Assembly (NCBI GenBank): GCA_964351855.1
Contig: CAYGQD010000115.1
Span: forward strand, 1 to 22,015
Reading direction: 5' to 3'
DNA: 22,015 nucleotides
DNA from: JBCDHN01 sp964351855
Lineage (GTDB): Bacteria > Verrucomicrobiota > Verrucomicrobiia > Verrucomicrobiales > DEV007
Within the stretch, counting starts at the first letter, position 1. Each line of letters starts with the position of its first letter. This document shows positions 14,736 through 22,015 of this stretch, in pieces. Made by a program: the position numbers and the translations under genes. A model generated the notes under the pieces. That model saw only the letters and a program-made list of their open reading frames with translations. It made no database searches and was not told where the DNA came from.

Positions 14736-15317
14736 GTGAAGTTTTTCCAAAGGTTAATAGTCGCTTACTCGCTTCTCGTCAGCGGCGCTTTTGCGTTTGA
14801 TACGGTCGTGCTGGATCCGGGGCATGGAGGACTGGATCCCGGTTCCTATTGGTTCGGCGTGAAAGAAAAGGATCTTGCTCTCGACCTGGGAAAGCGGATG
14901 AGGACATTGCTCCAGCAAAACGGGATCAACGTCGTGATGACCCGAGACACGGATGTCTACCCGGAATTGAGTGAGCGGGCGGCCTTGGCCAACAAGGAAA
15001 CCAACGCAATTTTTGTCTCACTTCACTTCAATGCCGCGACGAAGAGCGATATCACCGGCATCGAAGTCTTTCACATGAGCAGCGAAGGTGAAAAGCTGGG
15101 CCACATGGTGCAAGACGAACTCACTCGGCGCTTGAATACGAAAAATCGGGGCGTGAAACGAGAGAATCTCAAGGTACTGCGGGACACTCATTGCACCTCG
15201 ATCTTGATTGAGGGCGGATTTTTGAGCAACCGATGGGAGGGACAGCGCTGCAATGCTCCCTGGTATCGCCAAATTCTCGCGGAGGAAATCGTCGAAGGAT
15301 TGATGCGGTATCGCTGA
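14736..15317 (+). CDS. N-acetylmuramoyl-L-alanine amidase (Amidase_3)
   Basis: This zinc amidase cleaves the bond between MurNAc and L-Ala in peptidoglycan in the periplasm. The 193-residue product has a signal peptide ending around AFA at residue 20, then VVLDPGHGGLDPGS with zinc ligand His30, Glu44 in VKEKDLALDLGKRM, His97 in FVSLHFNA and catalytic Glu159 in SILIEGGFLSN. It is a minimal catalytic unit without AMIN, SPOR or LysM domains. The start is a GTG at 14736 with GGAAG just before it; no better ATG fits the signal peptide. It lies downstream of the small lipoprotein gene. With mpl nearby on the other strand it belongs to cell-wall turnover. Confidence 0.92.
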   Translation: MKFFQRLIVAYSLLVSGAFAFDTVVLDPGHGGLDPGSYWFGVKEKDLALDLGKRMRTLLQQNGINVVMTRDTDVYPELSERAALANKETNAIFVSLHFNAATKSDITGIEVFHMSSEGEKLGHMVQDELTRRLNTKNRGVKRENLKVLRDTHCTSILIEGGFLSNRWEGQRCNAPWYRQILAEEIVEGLMRYR

Positions 15318-15359
15318 GTTTTCCCTAGCCAAGGCAGGGTTCCGCGCTTTGATGACCTG

Positions 15360-16109
15360 ATGAAACCCCTATTGTTCTGTTGGCTTGCCTTCTGGTCCGT
15401 TGCAATGACTTCGGCCGAAGAGACGAAGGTCTATGAGTTGAGAACCTACTTCGCGGAACAGGGGAAGCTGGACACCCTTCATGCACGGTTTCGGGATCAT
15501 GCCCTGGGCTTGTTCGAAAAGCATGGTATGAAAAATGTCGGCTATTGGGTCCCGCTTGAAAACACCGACAATTCTCTCATCTATCTCTTGGAGTATCCAA
15601 GCCGAGCGAGTCGAGATGCTTCTTGGGAAGGCTTCATGGCGGATGCGGATTGGAAAACTGCCTATGCTGAATCTACGAAAGACGGTAAACTGGTCAGCAA
15701 GGTAGTGACTGAGTTTCTGGGAAAGACGGACTACTCTCCTGCTCTGTTGATTGTGAGAGAGTCGCCGACTCGACTCTTTGAATTGCGCCGCTACACGACG
15801 AACCCGGGCAAACTGGAAACGCTCGACGCAAGATTTCGCGACCACACCGTTGAGCTGTTCACCAAGCACGGAATCACGAACTTGATTTACACTCATCCCC
15901 TCCCCGACCAAACAGGACAAGAGACGACGTTGGTTTATTTTGTCGCACACCCGGACGAAGCTGCTCGCAAGGCGTCGTTCGATGCGTTTCGAGTGGATCC
16001 ACGTTGGCAGAAAGCGCGGGAAACATCGGAGTTGAACGGGAAAATCCTCATTAAGAATGGAGTTCAATCGATCCTGCTTCAACCGACGGATTATTCCCCG
16101 ATGCAATAG
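15360..16109 (+). CDS. Exported tandem NIPSNAP-domain protein
   Basis: A signal peptide (MKPLLFCWLAFWSVAMTSA) precedes two copies of the NIPSNAP ferredoxin-like fold. Copy one begins KVYELRTYFAEQGKLDTLHA and copy two, near residue 142, begins RLFELRRYTTNPGKLETLDA. They share R-F-R-D-H followed by (L/V)-(G/E)-L-F-x-K-H-G and an aromatic/Pro segment, so they arose by duplication. NIPSNAP proteins occur across bacteria, including many planctomycete and verrucomicrobial secreted examples, with no established reaction. The protein is 249 residues long. The stop TAG is followed after one nucleotide by the ATG of the M1 aminopeptidase gene, which indicates co-translation. The start ATG at 15360 is the one that gives the signal peptide. 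Confidence 0.88.
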   Translation: MKPLLFCWLAFWSVAMTSAEETKVYELRTYFAEQGKLDTLHARFRDHALGLFEKHGMKNVGYWVPLENTDNSLIYLLEYPSRASRDASWEGFMADADWKTAYAESTKDGKLVSKVVTEFLGKTDYSPALLIVRESPTRLFELRRYTTNPGKLETLDARFRDHTVELFTKHGITNLIYTHPLPDQTGQETTLVYFVAHPDEAARKASFDAFRVDPRWQKARETSELNGKILIKNGVQSILLQPTDYSPMQ

Positions 16110-16110
16110 A

Positions 16111-18726
16111 ATGATTCGATCCTTGTTTCCGATTGGTTTCGCCTTCATTCTGGCGCTTGGAAGTCTGGCTTCGGCTGGAGAATGGCGACTTGGTTGGGAA
16201 TGCTGTGCGGAGAAGAGAGGAGTGGCTGGTTCTGATTCCGCTTCGAAGGCTTCGCCTCGGCAGTATGCTCCAAATCGAAGGGTTGATGTCCGGCATCTAA
16301 AACTGGATCTCACACCGAATTTTGAGAAGCGAAACCTGACAGGGATCGCCTATTTCAGCTTTTCCCCGATCGGGAAGCCGTTGCATGAATTCCAGTTGGA
16401 TGCGGTCGATCTCAGGATTCATTCCGTGAACGCGACGCGGCCTCTACAGAGTTACCATGTCCACGCAGATCATGTTAGCTTGCACTTTGCAGAGGAGATT
16501 CCAGTAGGAGAAGAGGTCACGGTTACAATTGAGTATTTCGCAGAACCTCAAAATGGGTTGTTCTTTCGGACTCCTGAAATGGGCTATTTGCCTGGAGATA
16601 CCCATCTTTGGACGCAGGGAGAGCCACAACACCACCGGCATTGGTTCCCTTCCTATGACTATCCGAACGAACGATTTACGACCGAAGTCATCTGTCGCGT
16701 CCCTTCCGGCATGACCGTCTTATCGAATGGGGTTCTCCTCGATGAACGTAAAGAAGATGGGCTAGCTGTGTTTCATTGGCATCAGCAAGAACCCCACGTC
16801 AATTATTTGGTATCCGTGGTCGCGGGATACTTCGAACGTTTGGAAGATCGTTATCGTGATATTCCATTGGCATTCCTCACTCCTCCATCGGATTTTGCGC
16901 AAGCCAAGAACTCGTTTCAAGACACCAAAACCATCCTTGGTTTCTTTGAAGAAGAGATCGGCGTGCCCTATCCTTGGGCGAAATACTACAGCGTTTGTGT
17001 TCAGGGTTTTCCCTATGGGGGGATGGAAAACACCAGTGTCACGACATTGACGACTCGGTCGCTCTTCTCGGAGGATACTGAAACCCTATACACGAGTCGG
17101 CACCTGGACGCGCACGAGATCGCGCATCAATGGTTTGGAAATTTGGTGACCTGTAAAGACTGGTCTCACCTTTGGTTGAATGAGGGATTTGCGACCTACT
17201 ACACGGAACTCTACGAGGAGAACCAATTCGGGCGAGACCATCTTCTCTATCGAATGCAGCAAAACGCGGAACAAGTCTTCGGAGCCAACGATGACAAGCC
17301 AATCGCGTGGAGGAGTTATTCGAAGCCTTGGGAACAATTCGATTATCGTGCCTACCCCAAAGGGGCCTGGGTTCTGCATATGCTTCGGAGTCAGTTAGGA
17401 GTGGACTTGTATCGAGAAGCCGTTCGCACCTATCTCGATCGACATCGCAACGATGTGGCGGTTACCGAAGATCTAAATTCCGCCTTCGAAGACGTCTCCG
17501 GGCGCTCGTTCGATCAGTTCTTTGATCAATGGGTTTATCATGGCGGACATCCACGGCTAAAAGTGACCTATTCCTGGGACGAAAAACGCAAACAAGCGAA
17601 GTTGAAAGTTTCCCAGAATCAGGAAATCAACGAGCGGGTCTTGCTATTCCATTTTCCGCTTTCGGTGCGGTTTCATCTTGAGGGTGTGTCCCGAGATTTT
17701 ACGGTGCAAATTTCCGATCAAGCGGAGGACTTCTATTTTGATCTCCCGGAAGCACCGAAAGCCGTGCGAATCGACTACGATTCCTCCCTGCATGCGGAAA
17801 TTGAGGTCGATTTACCAAAACCGCTCATCGACGCTCAGGCAAGTTTAGCGGATGACATGATGGGCCGATACTTCGCCGTCCGGAAACTCGGAAAGCGTGA
17901 AGATTCAACGTCCCTGGGGATTTTGGCAAACGCCCTATCTGACGATCCCTTTTTTGGGGTAAGGATTGAGGTGGCCAAGGCCTTGGGAAATCGACAATCC
18001 GGCGATGCTCTTCAGGTTTTGCTGGAAGCGGAGGCAGATGAAGATGCCAGAGTGCATCGAGAAGTAGCATCGGCTGTTTCGCGGTATTATCGGATCGAAG
18101 CGAAAGAGTGGCTTCAGCAATTGATCGAGACAGAGAAGAATCCCGGTATTGTCGCCACCGCGATTGGGGGCCTTGCAAAGTTTGGGGGCGAAGACGTCGA
18201 AGGGACCTTGCTCGCCGCCCTGCAGCGCCAATCGTTTCAGCACAGAATCGCCGTCGCTGCGATCAACGCTCTGGGAAAGCAGGATGGCACGAAGGCGGTT
18301 CCAGCACTTCATGAGCATTTGGCGGCAAACCCCACCCTTTTCACGGATCGCGATTTAGGAGCGGCATTAAAAACGCTGGGATTCCTTGCGAGAAATCTGG
18401 ATAGCGAGCCGCGTGACGATATTCGGCGGTTCATCGCTGAGAAGCTCACCGACCCCAGGGAACAACTTCACGTCCCTGCCGTAGAGGCACTTCAACGAAT
18501 GGAAGATTCCAGGGCGTTGGCCATCCTTGAGCCCTTGATTGGGGATTCTGACCATCCATCAAGGCTCACTGAAGCCGCGCGGAAAGCGGTTGAATCTCTC
18601 AATGGACGAAAACAACAGCCGCAAGAACTTCGGGATCTTCGCAAGGAGGTGCTCGACCTGAAGTCCGAACTGGAAAAAATCCGGGAGTCCATGGAAGCGC
18701 TTCGCAAACAGGCTGAAGCGAATTGA
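16111..18726 (+). CDS. Exported M1-family zinc aminopeptidase with HEAT-like repeats
   Basis: This 871-residue metallopeptidase removes N-terminal residues from peptides, probably in the periplasm. A signal peptide ends around residue 22 (LASA). The N-terminal beta domain (about 55-255) is followed by the exopeptidase motif GGMEN (303-307), the zinc site HEIAHQWFGN (His335, Glu336, His339) and the third ligand Glu358 in NEGFATYY. After the catalytic domain ends near residue 515, a beta segment and then a long helical region carry HEAT-like repeats (about 595-820, such as VRIEVAKALGNRQSGDALQ). The protein closes in a charged coiled coil. The start chosen, ATG 16111, is one nucleotide after the NIPSNAP stop. 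An ATG at 16057 would extend into that gene and destroy the signal peptide. The domain combination suggests a processive or scaffolded peptidase. Confidence 0.93.
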   Translation: MIRSLFPIGFAFILALGSLASAGEWRLGWECCAEKRGVAGSDSASKASPRQYAPNRRVDVRHLKLDLTPNFEKRNLTGIAYFSFSPIGKPLHEFQLDAVDLRIHSVNATRPLQSYHVHADHVSLHFAEEIPVGEEVTVTIEYFAEPQNGLFFRTPEMGYLPGDTHLWTQGEPQHHRHWFPSYDYPNERFTTEVICRVPSGMTVLSNGVLLDERKEDGLAVFHWHQQEPHVNYLVSVVAGYFERLEDRYRDIPLAFLTPPSDFAQAKNSFQDTKTILGFFEEEIGVPYPWAKYYSVCVQGFPYGGMENTSVTTLTTRSLFSEDTETLYTSRHLDAHEIAHQWFGNLVTCKDWSHLWLNEGFATYYTELYEENQFGRDHLLYRMQQNAEQVFGANDDKPIAWRSYSKPWEQFDYRAYPKGAWVLHMLRSQLGVDLYREAVRTYLDRHRNDVAVTEDLNSAFEDVSGRSFDQFFDQWVYHGGHPRLKVTYSWDEKRKQAKLKVSQNQEINERVLLFHFPLSVRFHLEGVSRDFTVQISDQAEDFYFDLPEAPKAVRIDYDSSLHAEIEVDLPKPLIDAQASLADDMMGRYFAVRKLGKREDSTSLGILANALSDDPFFGVRIEVAKALGNRQSGDALQVLLEAEADEDARVHREVASAVSRYYRIEAKEWLQQLIETEKNPGIVATAIGGLAKFGGEDVEGTLLAALQRQSFQHRIAVAAINALGKQDGTKAVPALHEHLAANPTLFTDRDLGAALKTLGFLARNLDSEPRDDIRRFIAEKLTDPREQLHVPAVEALQRMEDSRALAILEPLIGDSDHPSRLTEAARKAVESLNGRKQQPQELRDLRKEVLDLKSELEKIRESMEALRKQAEAN

Positions 18727-18727
18727 T

Positions 18728-20140
18728 CTAAAGGGCTTCCAGAAGCTTCCCGTGAATCCCGTCAAATCCGCCGTTGCTAAAGACAAGGATCACATCATTG
18801 GGCAGGGCTTCCACTTTGAGGCGTTCGACGATCGCGTCGCCATTCGGTTCGTGAAAAGCGCGGCAGCCTTCTTGGTTGAGTTGAGCCACAATCAGATCGG
18901 GATCGAGTCGGTCATCGGCTGGGAACTTTTCCGCATTTGGAACGGAAGTGATGCAAACTCCATCGGCACCTGAGAGAGCGAGAGGTAGTTCCTGCTGGAA
19001 GATTTTTCGACGCGTCGTGTTCGAGCGTGGCTCAAAGACTGCCCAAATGCGGCCAGTGGGGTAACGCGTGCGAATCGCGGTAATTGCCTGGCGCATCGCG
19101 GTCGGGTGGTGACCAAAATCATCGATCACTTTGATACCGCGAGAAGTCTCACCTCGAAGTTGCTGGCGTCGGGCAATGCCCTGAAAGCTAGTCAGTCCCG
19201 CACGGAGAGACTCCGAATCTATTCCCAGTTGCTGAGCTGCGGTCAACGCCATGGCTGCGTTTCTCACGTTGAATTCCCCTACCATCGGCAGCTCGTAGCT
19301 CACACCCTGAAGCCGAAAGCGAGTTCCTTCCTGCTGAAAATCAACATCGGTGATCCGAGCATCATTCCCTTCTTCAAACCCGACCTTGATCAAGGGAGTG
19401 TGGGCCGCTTCCGCAACTTCCCGACAGTTCTGGTCATCTCCATTGATGATCACCTTTCCGTTCCCGGGAACAATGTTGACCATCCTGCGAAACGTCAGCT
19501 TGATTGCCTCGATGTTCTCGAAGATATCCGCGTGATCGAATTCAATGTTGTTGATGATCGCAATCTCCGGGAGGTAGTGAACGAACTTTGAGCGTTTGTC
19601 GAAAAAAGCCGTGTCGTATTCGTCGCCTTCGATCACGTTGAATTCGGAATCTCCGTCCATTCGCGAGCCCTTCCCAAAGTTCCCGGGAATCCCACCGATC
19701 ATGAAATTGGGACGGAGATTGGCCGATTCCAAGAGCCAAGCCAGGATTGAACTCGTCGTCGTTTTGCCATGGGTGCCGCTGACGACTAAATTTCGTTTTC
19801 CACGCAGAAAAAAGTCTTTGAGGACCTCGGGGAGCGAAGTGTAACGCAGCCTCTGATTCAAGGTTGCCTCGACTTCGGGATTTCCGCGACTCATCGCGTT
19901 TCCGATCACAATCAGATCCGCATCCGTCGGAACATTCTCAGCATGATACCCCTGTAGAATCTCAATTCCCTTTCCTTCCAAAAAGTCAGACATCGGTGGA
20001 TAGACGCTGGAATCGCTCCCCGTCACCCGATGCCCAATGTCTTTGAGGGCGGCGGCGACGGCACCCATGGCCGTGCCACAAATTCCCATGAAGTAGAAGT
20101 GTTTCAGATTAGGGTCTGCGGTCGTCATCAGAGTTTCCAT
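18728..20140 (-). CDS. mpl: UDP-N-acetylmuramate:L-Ala-gamma-D-Glu-meso-DAP ligase
   Basis: Mpl reattaches recovered murein tripeptide (L-Ala-gamma-D-Glu-meso-DAP) to UDP-MurNAc, using ATP, in cytoplasmic peptidoglycan recycling. The 470-residue protein has the N-terminal nucleotide-sugar fold (FYFMGICGTAMGAVA, about 15-29), the ATP P-loop GTHGKTTTS (122-130), the Mpl signature EGDEYDTAFFDKRSKF (171-186), NNIEFDHADIF (197-207) and a Mur ligase C-terminal domain with DDFGHHPTAM and EPRSNTTRR. The signature separates it from MurC. ATG 20140 and ATG 20128 are both possible starts. Its stop is one base from the convergent aminopeptidase stop. Its presence implies meso-DAP peptidoglycan and recycling of wall peptides, in line with the amidase gene nearby. 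Confidence 0.96.
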   Translation of the reverse strand: METLMTTADPNLKHFYFMGICGTAMGAVAAALKDIGHRVTGSDSSVYPPMSDFLEGKGIEILQGYHAENVPTDADLIVIGNAMSRGNPEVEATLNQRLRYTSLPEVLKDFFLRGKRNLVVSGTHGKTTTSSILAWLLESANLRPNFMIGGIPGNFGKGSRMDGDSEFNVIEGDEYDTAFFDKRSKFVHYLPEIAIINNIEFDHADIFENIEAIKLTFRRMVNIVPGNGKVIINGDDQNCREVAEAAHTPLIKVGFEEGNDARITDVDFQQEGTRFRLQGVSYELPMVGEFNVRNAAMALTAAQQLGIDSESLRAGLTSFQGIARRQQLRGETSRGIKVIDDFGHHPTAMRQAITAIRTRYPTGRIWAVFEPRSNTTRRKIFQQELPLALSGADGVCITSVPNAEKFPADDRLDPDLIVAQLNQEGCRAFHEPNGDAIVERLKVEALPNDVILVFSNGGFDGIHGKLLEAL

Positions 20141-20209
20141 TCTTAGCTACATCCCCAAAAACGCGAAAGTTTTTTGCGAAATGCGAGAATCCTAGCAGGA
20201 AGAGAAGAG

Positions 20210-21097
20210 ATGAATCAGATCACCGTTCTGGGAATACTCGCGGAAATTGAAAGCTCAACCGGTCGCTCCTTGTCCATGCCCAAAATTTCTCCGGTTTCCG
20301 GTGGCTGTATTCACCGCTCTCAGCTCTGGGAGTGTGGTAGCTTCCAGGCGTTCGTGAAGTCGAACCAGTCGAATGTTCTCTCGGTGTTTGAGGCTGAGTT
20401 TGCGGCGCTCATGGAATTAAAGGTGAGCGATCGCCTTCGGGTTCCTAGCCCGATAACCTGCGGGTTGAGCGAAGATTCGGCGTTTTTGGTGATAGAATTC
20501 ATTCCGCTGCAAAGACACGGAGACGCGTTCGCGATGGGTCAGGGTTTGGCAGATTTGCACCGACGCGTTTCTTCGAATCACTGTTTTGGCTGGCATCGGG
20601 ACAATGTGATTGGCGAAACTCCTCAACCGAATCCCTGGACCCGCTCGTGGCCGGAGTTCTTTGCCAACCACCGGCTCCGCCACCAGTTCCACCTCGCAAG
20701 CCAAAAGGGGCGCACGTTTCCGGGTGCCGATCACCTGCTGGATGCGGTGCCTGACATTCTCAGCCATGAGCCCGCTCCTTCCTTGCTTCATGGTGATCTG
20801 TGGTCTGGCAACGCGGCGTTTGACGAGAGTGGTCGCCCGGTTGTCTTTGATCCGGCCATCTATTACGGAGACCGCGAGGCTGATATAGCCTTCACCTACC
20901 TGTTCGGAGGGTTCTCAAAGGATTTCTACGAGGCCTACGAAGATTCTTGGCCCCTGCCGGCGGGACACTTAATTCGCCGACGGCTCTACAATCTCTACCA
21001 TGAGCTCAATCATTTCTGGCTGTTCGGCGGCGGATACGGCAACCTAGCGGATCAGAGCATTCAGTGGCTCCTCCAAAACGCGCTGAAAATTTGTTAG
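20210..21097 (+). CDS. Fructosamine kinase family protein
   Basis: Fructosamine 3-kinase-like enzymes phosphorylate ketosamines or ribulosamines on glycated amines or proteins, allowing deglycation. This 295-residue protein has an APH-like kinase fold. The N-terminal lobe shows VSGGCIHRSQ, the family Lys near FVKSN, and VIEFIPLQ at the hinge. The catalytic loop is LLHGDLWSGNAAF, and the second Asp is in VVFDPAIYYGDREADIAF. The C-terminal helices end in LYNLYHELNHFWLFGGGY. The ATG at 20210 has a good Shine-Dalgarno (GGAAGAG), one of the few clear ones in the window, so it is preferred over a TTG at 20174. It is divergent from mpl with a 69-bp gap. Confidence 0.92.
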   Translation: MNQITVLGILAEIESSTGRSLSMPKISPVSGGCIHRSQLWECGSFQAFVKSNQSNVLSVFEAEFAALMELKVSDRLRVPSPITCGLSEDSAFLVIEFIPLQRHGDAFAMGQGLADLHRRVSSNHCFGWHRDNVIGETPQPNPWTRSWPEFFANHRLRHQFHLASQKGRTFPGADHLLDAVPDILSHEPAPSLLHGDLWSGNAAFDESGRPVVFDPAIYYGDREADIAFTYLFGGFSKDFYEAYEDSWPLPAGHLIRRRLYNLYHELNHFWLFGGGYGNLADQSIQWLLQNALKIC

Positions 21098-21124
21098 TTG
21101 TCGATAATGTTTCAGTTCTCGAAA

Positions 21125-21149
21125 TCTTCAACCTTGCCTTTGTTGAAGA
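21125..21149 (+). terminator. Weak hairpin after fructosamine-kinase gene
   Basis: TCTTCAAC (21125-21132) pairs perfectly with GTTGAAGA (21142-21149) around a 9-nt loop. The following bases (CTCGATGTAAAAG) lack a T run, so termination is unproven. It is 28 nt past the fructosamine-kinase stop. Confidence 0.25.
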
Positions 21150-21257
21150 CTCGATGTAAAAGAACGGTCCTATCAGAGGGACTAACCTTCTAAAACAGTC
21201 TTCGTGATGGGTCGAGAAAGCTATCGGTCCGCCATTCCCGCTCCCACTAGCTTTCTT

Positions 21258-21860
21258 ATGATGCTCCCCAAATTCGCTGTTCTCTCCCTCACGCTTGCCT
21301 TTTCCGGCATCGCCCTGGCAGAGGTTCCTCCAATTCTTCGCCCGGAGTTTTGCCCCAAAGTCTTGAAGCAACTGGATTCCGGAGAGGTGGTTCTATTTGA
21401 GGCCGAACGTGCCCGCGGTCAGGCTGGAGTCGCAATCTTGGTCAAGGGAAGTAAGGCGGATGTCTGGCGCGTTCTCAGCGATCCGGAATCCGCACCCAAC
21501 TATGTTCCTTCGCTGATGTCCGCGCGCATTTTGGGATCGAAGGGAAATACCCGTATCATCGCGCATGAAGTGAAGATGCCCTTGATGCCAAAGGTTCGCT
21601 ATCAGTTCGAAGCGACTGAATTACCGATGCGCACGATTCAGTTCAAACAAACCTCCGGCGATTTGAGGAATTTTGAAGGTGAGTGGGAGTTGTTTGAAGG
21701 AAGTGAATTCGGTCGCCCCGGAGCGGTCATCGTATTTCACCAAGTCTATTTGAATCCCGGAAAGCTGGTGCCAGGCCCTCTGGTTCAGCGGAGCCTACGG
21801 AAAGATCTTCCTCCGATGTTGGAATCCGTTCGCGAACGGATTTACGAGTTGAAGGAGTGA
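21258..21860 (+). CDS. Exported SRPBCC (START-like) protein
   Basis: The protein has an N-terminal signal peptide (starting MMLPKFAVLS, ending near ALA) and a mature part of about 178 residues with the SRPBCC lipid-binding or polyketide-cyclase fold. Its block GVAILVKGSKADVWRVLSDPE followed by APNYVPSLMSARIL is the classic start of the fold. A later WELFEGSEFGRPGAVIVFHQ and a closing basic helix (SLRKDLPPMLESVRERI) complete it. Such proteins hold hydrophobic ligands; the ligand here is unknown. The frame is open back to a GTG at 21204, but the signal peptide fits the ATGs at 21258 and 21261. No Shine-Dalgarno is seen. It faces the convergent partial gene at the right edge, 16 nt away. Confidence 0.8.
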   Translation: MMLPKFAVLSLTLAFSGIALAEVPPILRPEFCPKVLKQLDSGEVVLFEAERARGQAGVAILVKGSKADVWRVLSDPESAPNYVPSLMSARILGSKGNTRIIAHEVKMPLMPKVRYQFEATELPMRTIQFKQTSGDLRNFEGEWELFEGSEFGRPGAVIVFHQVYLNPGKLVPGPLVQRSLRKDLPPMLESVRERIYELKE

Positions 21861-21876
21861 AGCATGCCTGCGCGTT

Positions 21877-22015
21877 TTAGGAGCGCCTGCTCAGTGCTTT
21901 TGCCAATTTCGAAGCTTCCAGGTAGGCAGCGGGTCCATCTTGTTGAGGCTGGCAACAGACTCCGCGATCATCGATGTAGGCCTGGGCGAGTGGCTTTCCC
22001 TGGCCGGTGTAGATC
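21877..22015 (-). CDS. C-terminal fragment of a gene, possibly HAD-like hydrolase (partial)
   Basis: The minus strand is open from the right edge to a TAA at 21877-21879, giving 45 residues that end LEASKLAKALSRRS. It includes KPLAQAYIDDRGVCCQP. The YIDDR motif preceded by GKP recalls motif IV of small HAD-like phosphatases (GKP-x-A-x-x-Y-I-D-D-R), but the match is short. The rest of the gene lies outside the window. It is convergent with the SRPBCC gene. Confidence 0.5.
   Translation of the reverse strand, partial: IYTGQGKPLAQAYIDDRGVCCQPQQDGPAAYLEASKLAKALSRRS

Overview
The window reads as chromosomal DNA of a Gram-negative bacterium. The evidence is an mpl murein-recycling ligase, a lipoprotein, an exported cell-wall amidase and the nuoB/nuoC genes of respiratory complex I. 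Several traits suggest the Verrucomicrobiota or the wider PVC group: a Ser/Thr kinase fused to PEGA and formylglycine-generating-enzyme-like (SUMF) modules, an exported tandem NIPSNAP protein, and many genes with no clear Shine-Dalgarno sequence. That placement is an inference from gene content. There is no rRNA, transposase, integrase or CRISPR array, and gene order looks like ordinary chromosome.

Layout. 1-2040: the 3' part of a large multi-pass membrane protein gene with GT-C-like features (its start lies outside the window), then a bidirectional terminator. 2064-2384 (-): an HU/IHF-type DNA-binding protein. 2385-2862: a long non-coding stretch with a perfect 9-bp palindrome. 2863-6333 (+): an apparent operon of patatin-like lipase, phenylacetate-CoA-ligase-like enzyme and a helical protein of unknown function; the first two overlap by ATGA and the third starts 19 nt later. 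6356-8430 (-): a small uncertain ORF, a 169-bp nested palindromic element, nuoC, nuoB, a CRP/FNR-like operator and a DUF2007/zinc-ribbon protein. 8779-8868 (-): tRNA-Ser(GCT) with an encoded CCA. 8979-10352 (-): a GT4 glycosyltransferase. 10445-12964 (+): the kinase/PEGA/SUMF membrane protein. 12961-14193 (-): an RlmD/TrmA-family RNA m5U methyltransferase, convergent with the kinase gene and overlapping it at the stop codons. 14249-18726 (+): a CPXCG zinc-ribbon protein, a small lipoprotein, an N-acetylmuramoyl-L-alanine amidase, a tandem-NIPSNAP exported protein and an exported M1 aminopeptidase with HEAT-like repeats. 18728-20140 (-): mpl. 20210-21097 (+): a fructosamine-kinase-family protein. 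21258-21860 (+): an exported SRPBCC protein. 21877-22015 (-): the C-terminal end of a gene that continues past the window.

How the genes fit together. The amidase and Mpl both concern peptidoglycan turnover and recycling. NuoB and NuoC belong to the hydrophilic arm of complex I. The patatin/ligase pair could release and then activate an acid. The kinase is probably a membrane sensor or scaffold with an extracytoplasmic SUMF-like domain. The observations most worth a second look are the palindromic element that supplies the nuoC stop codon, the TGTGA-N6-TCACA site before nuoB, the decayed half-SUMF duplication inside the kinase protein, and the patatin/ligase/helical-protein operon.
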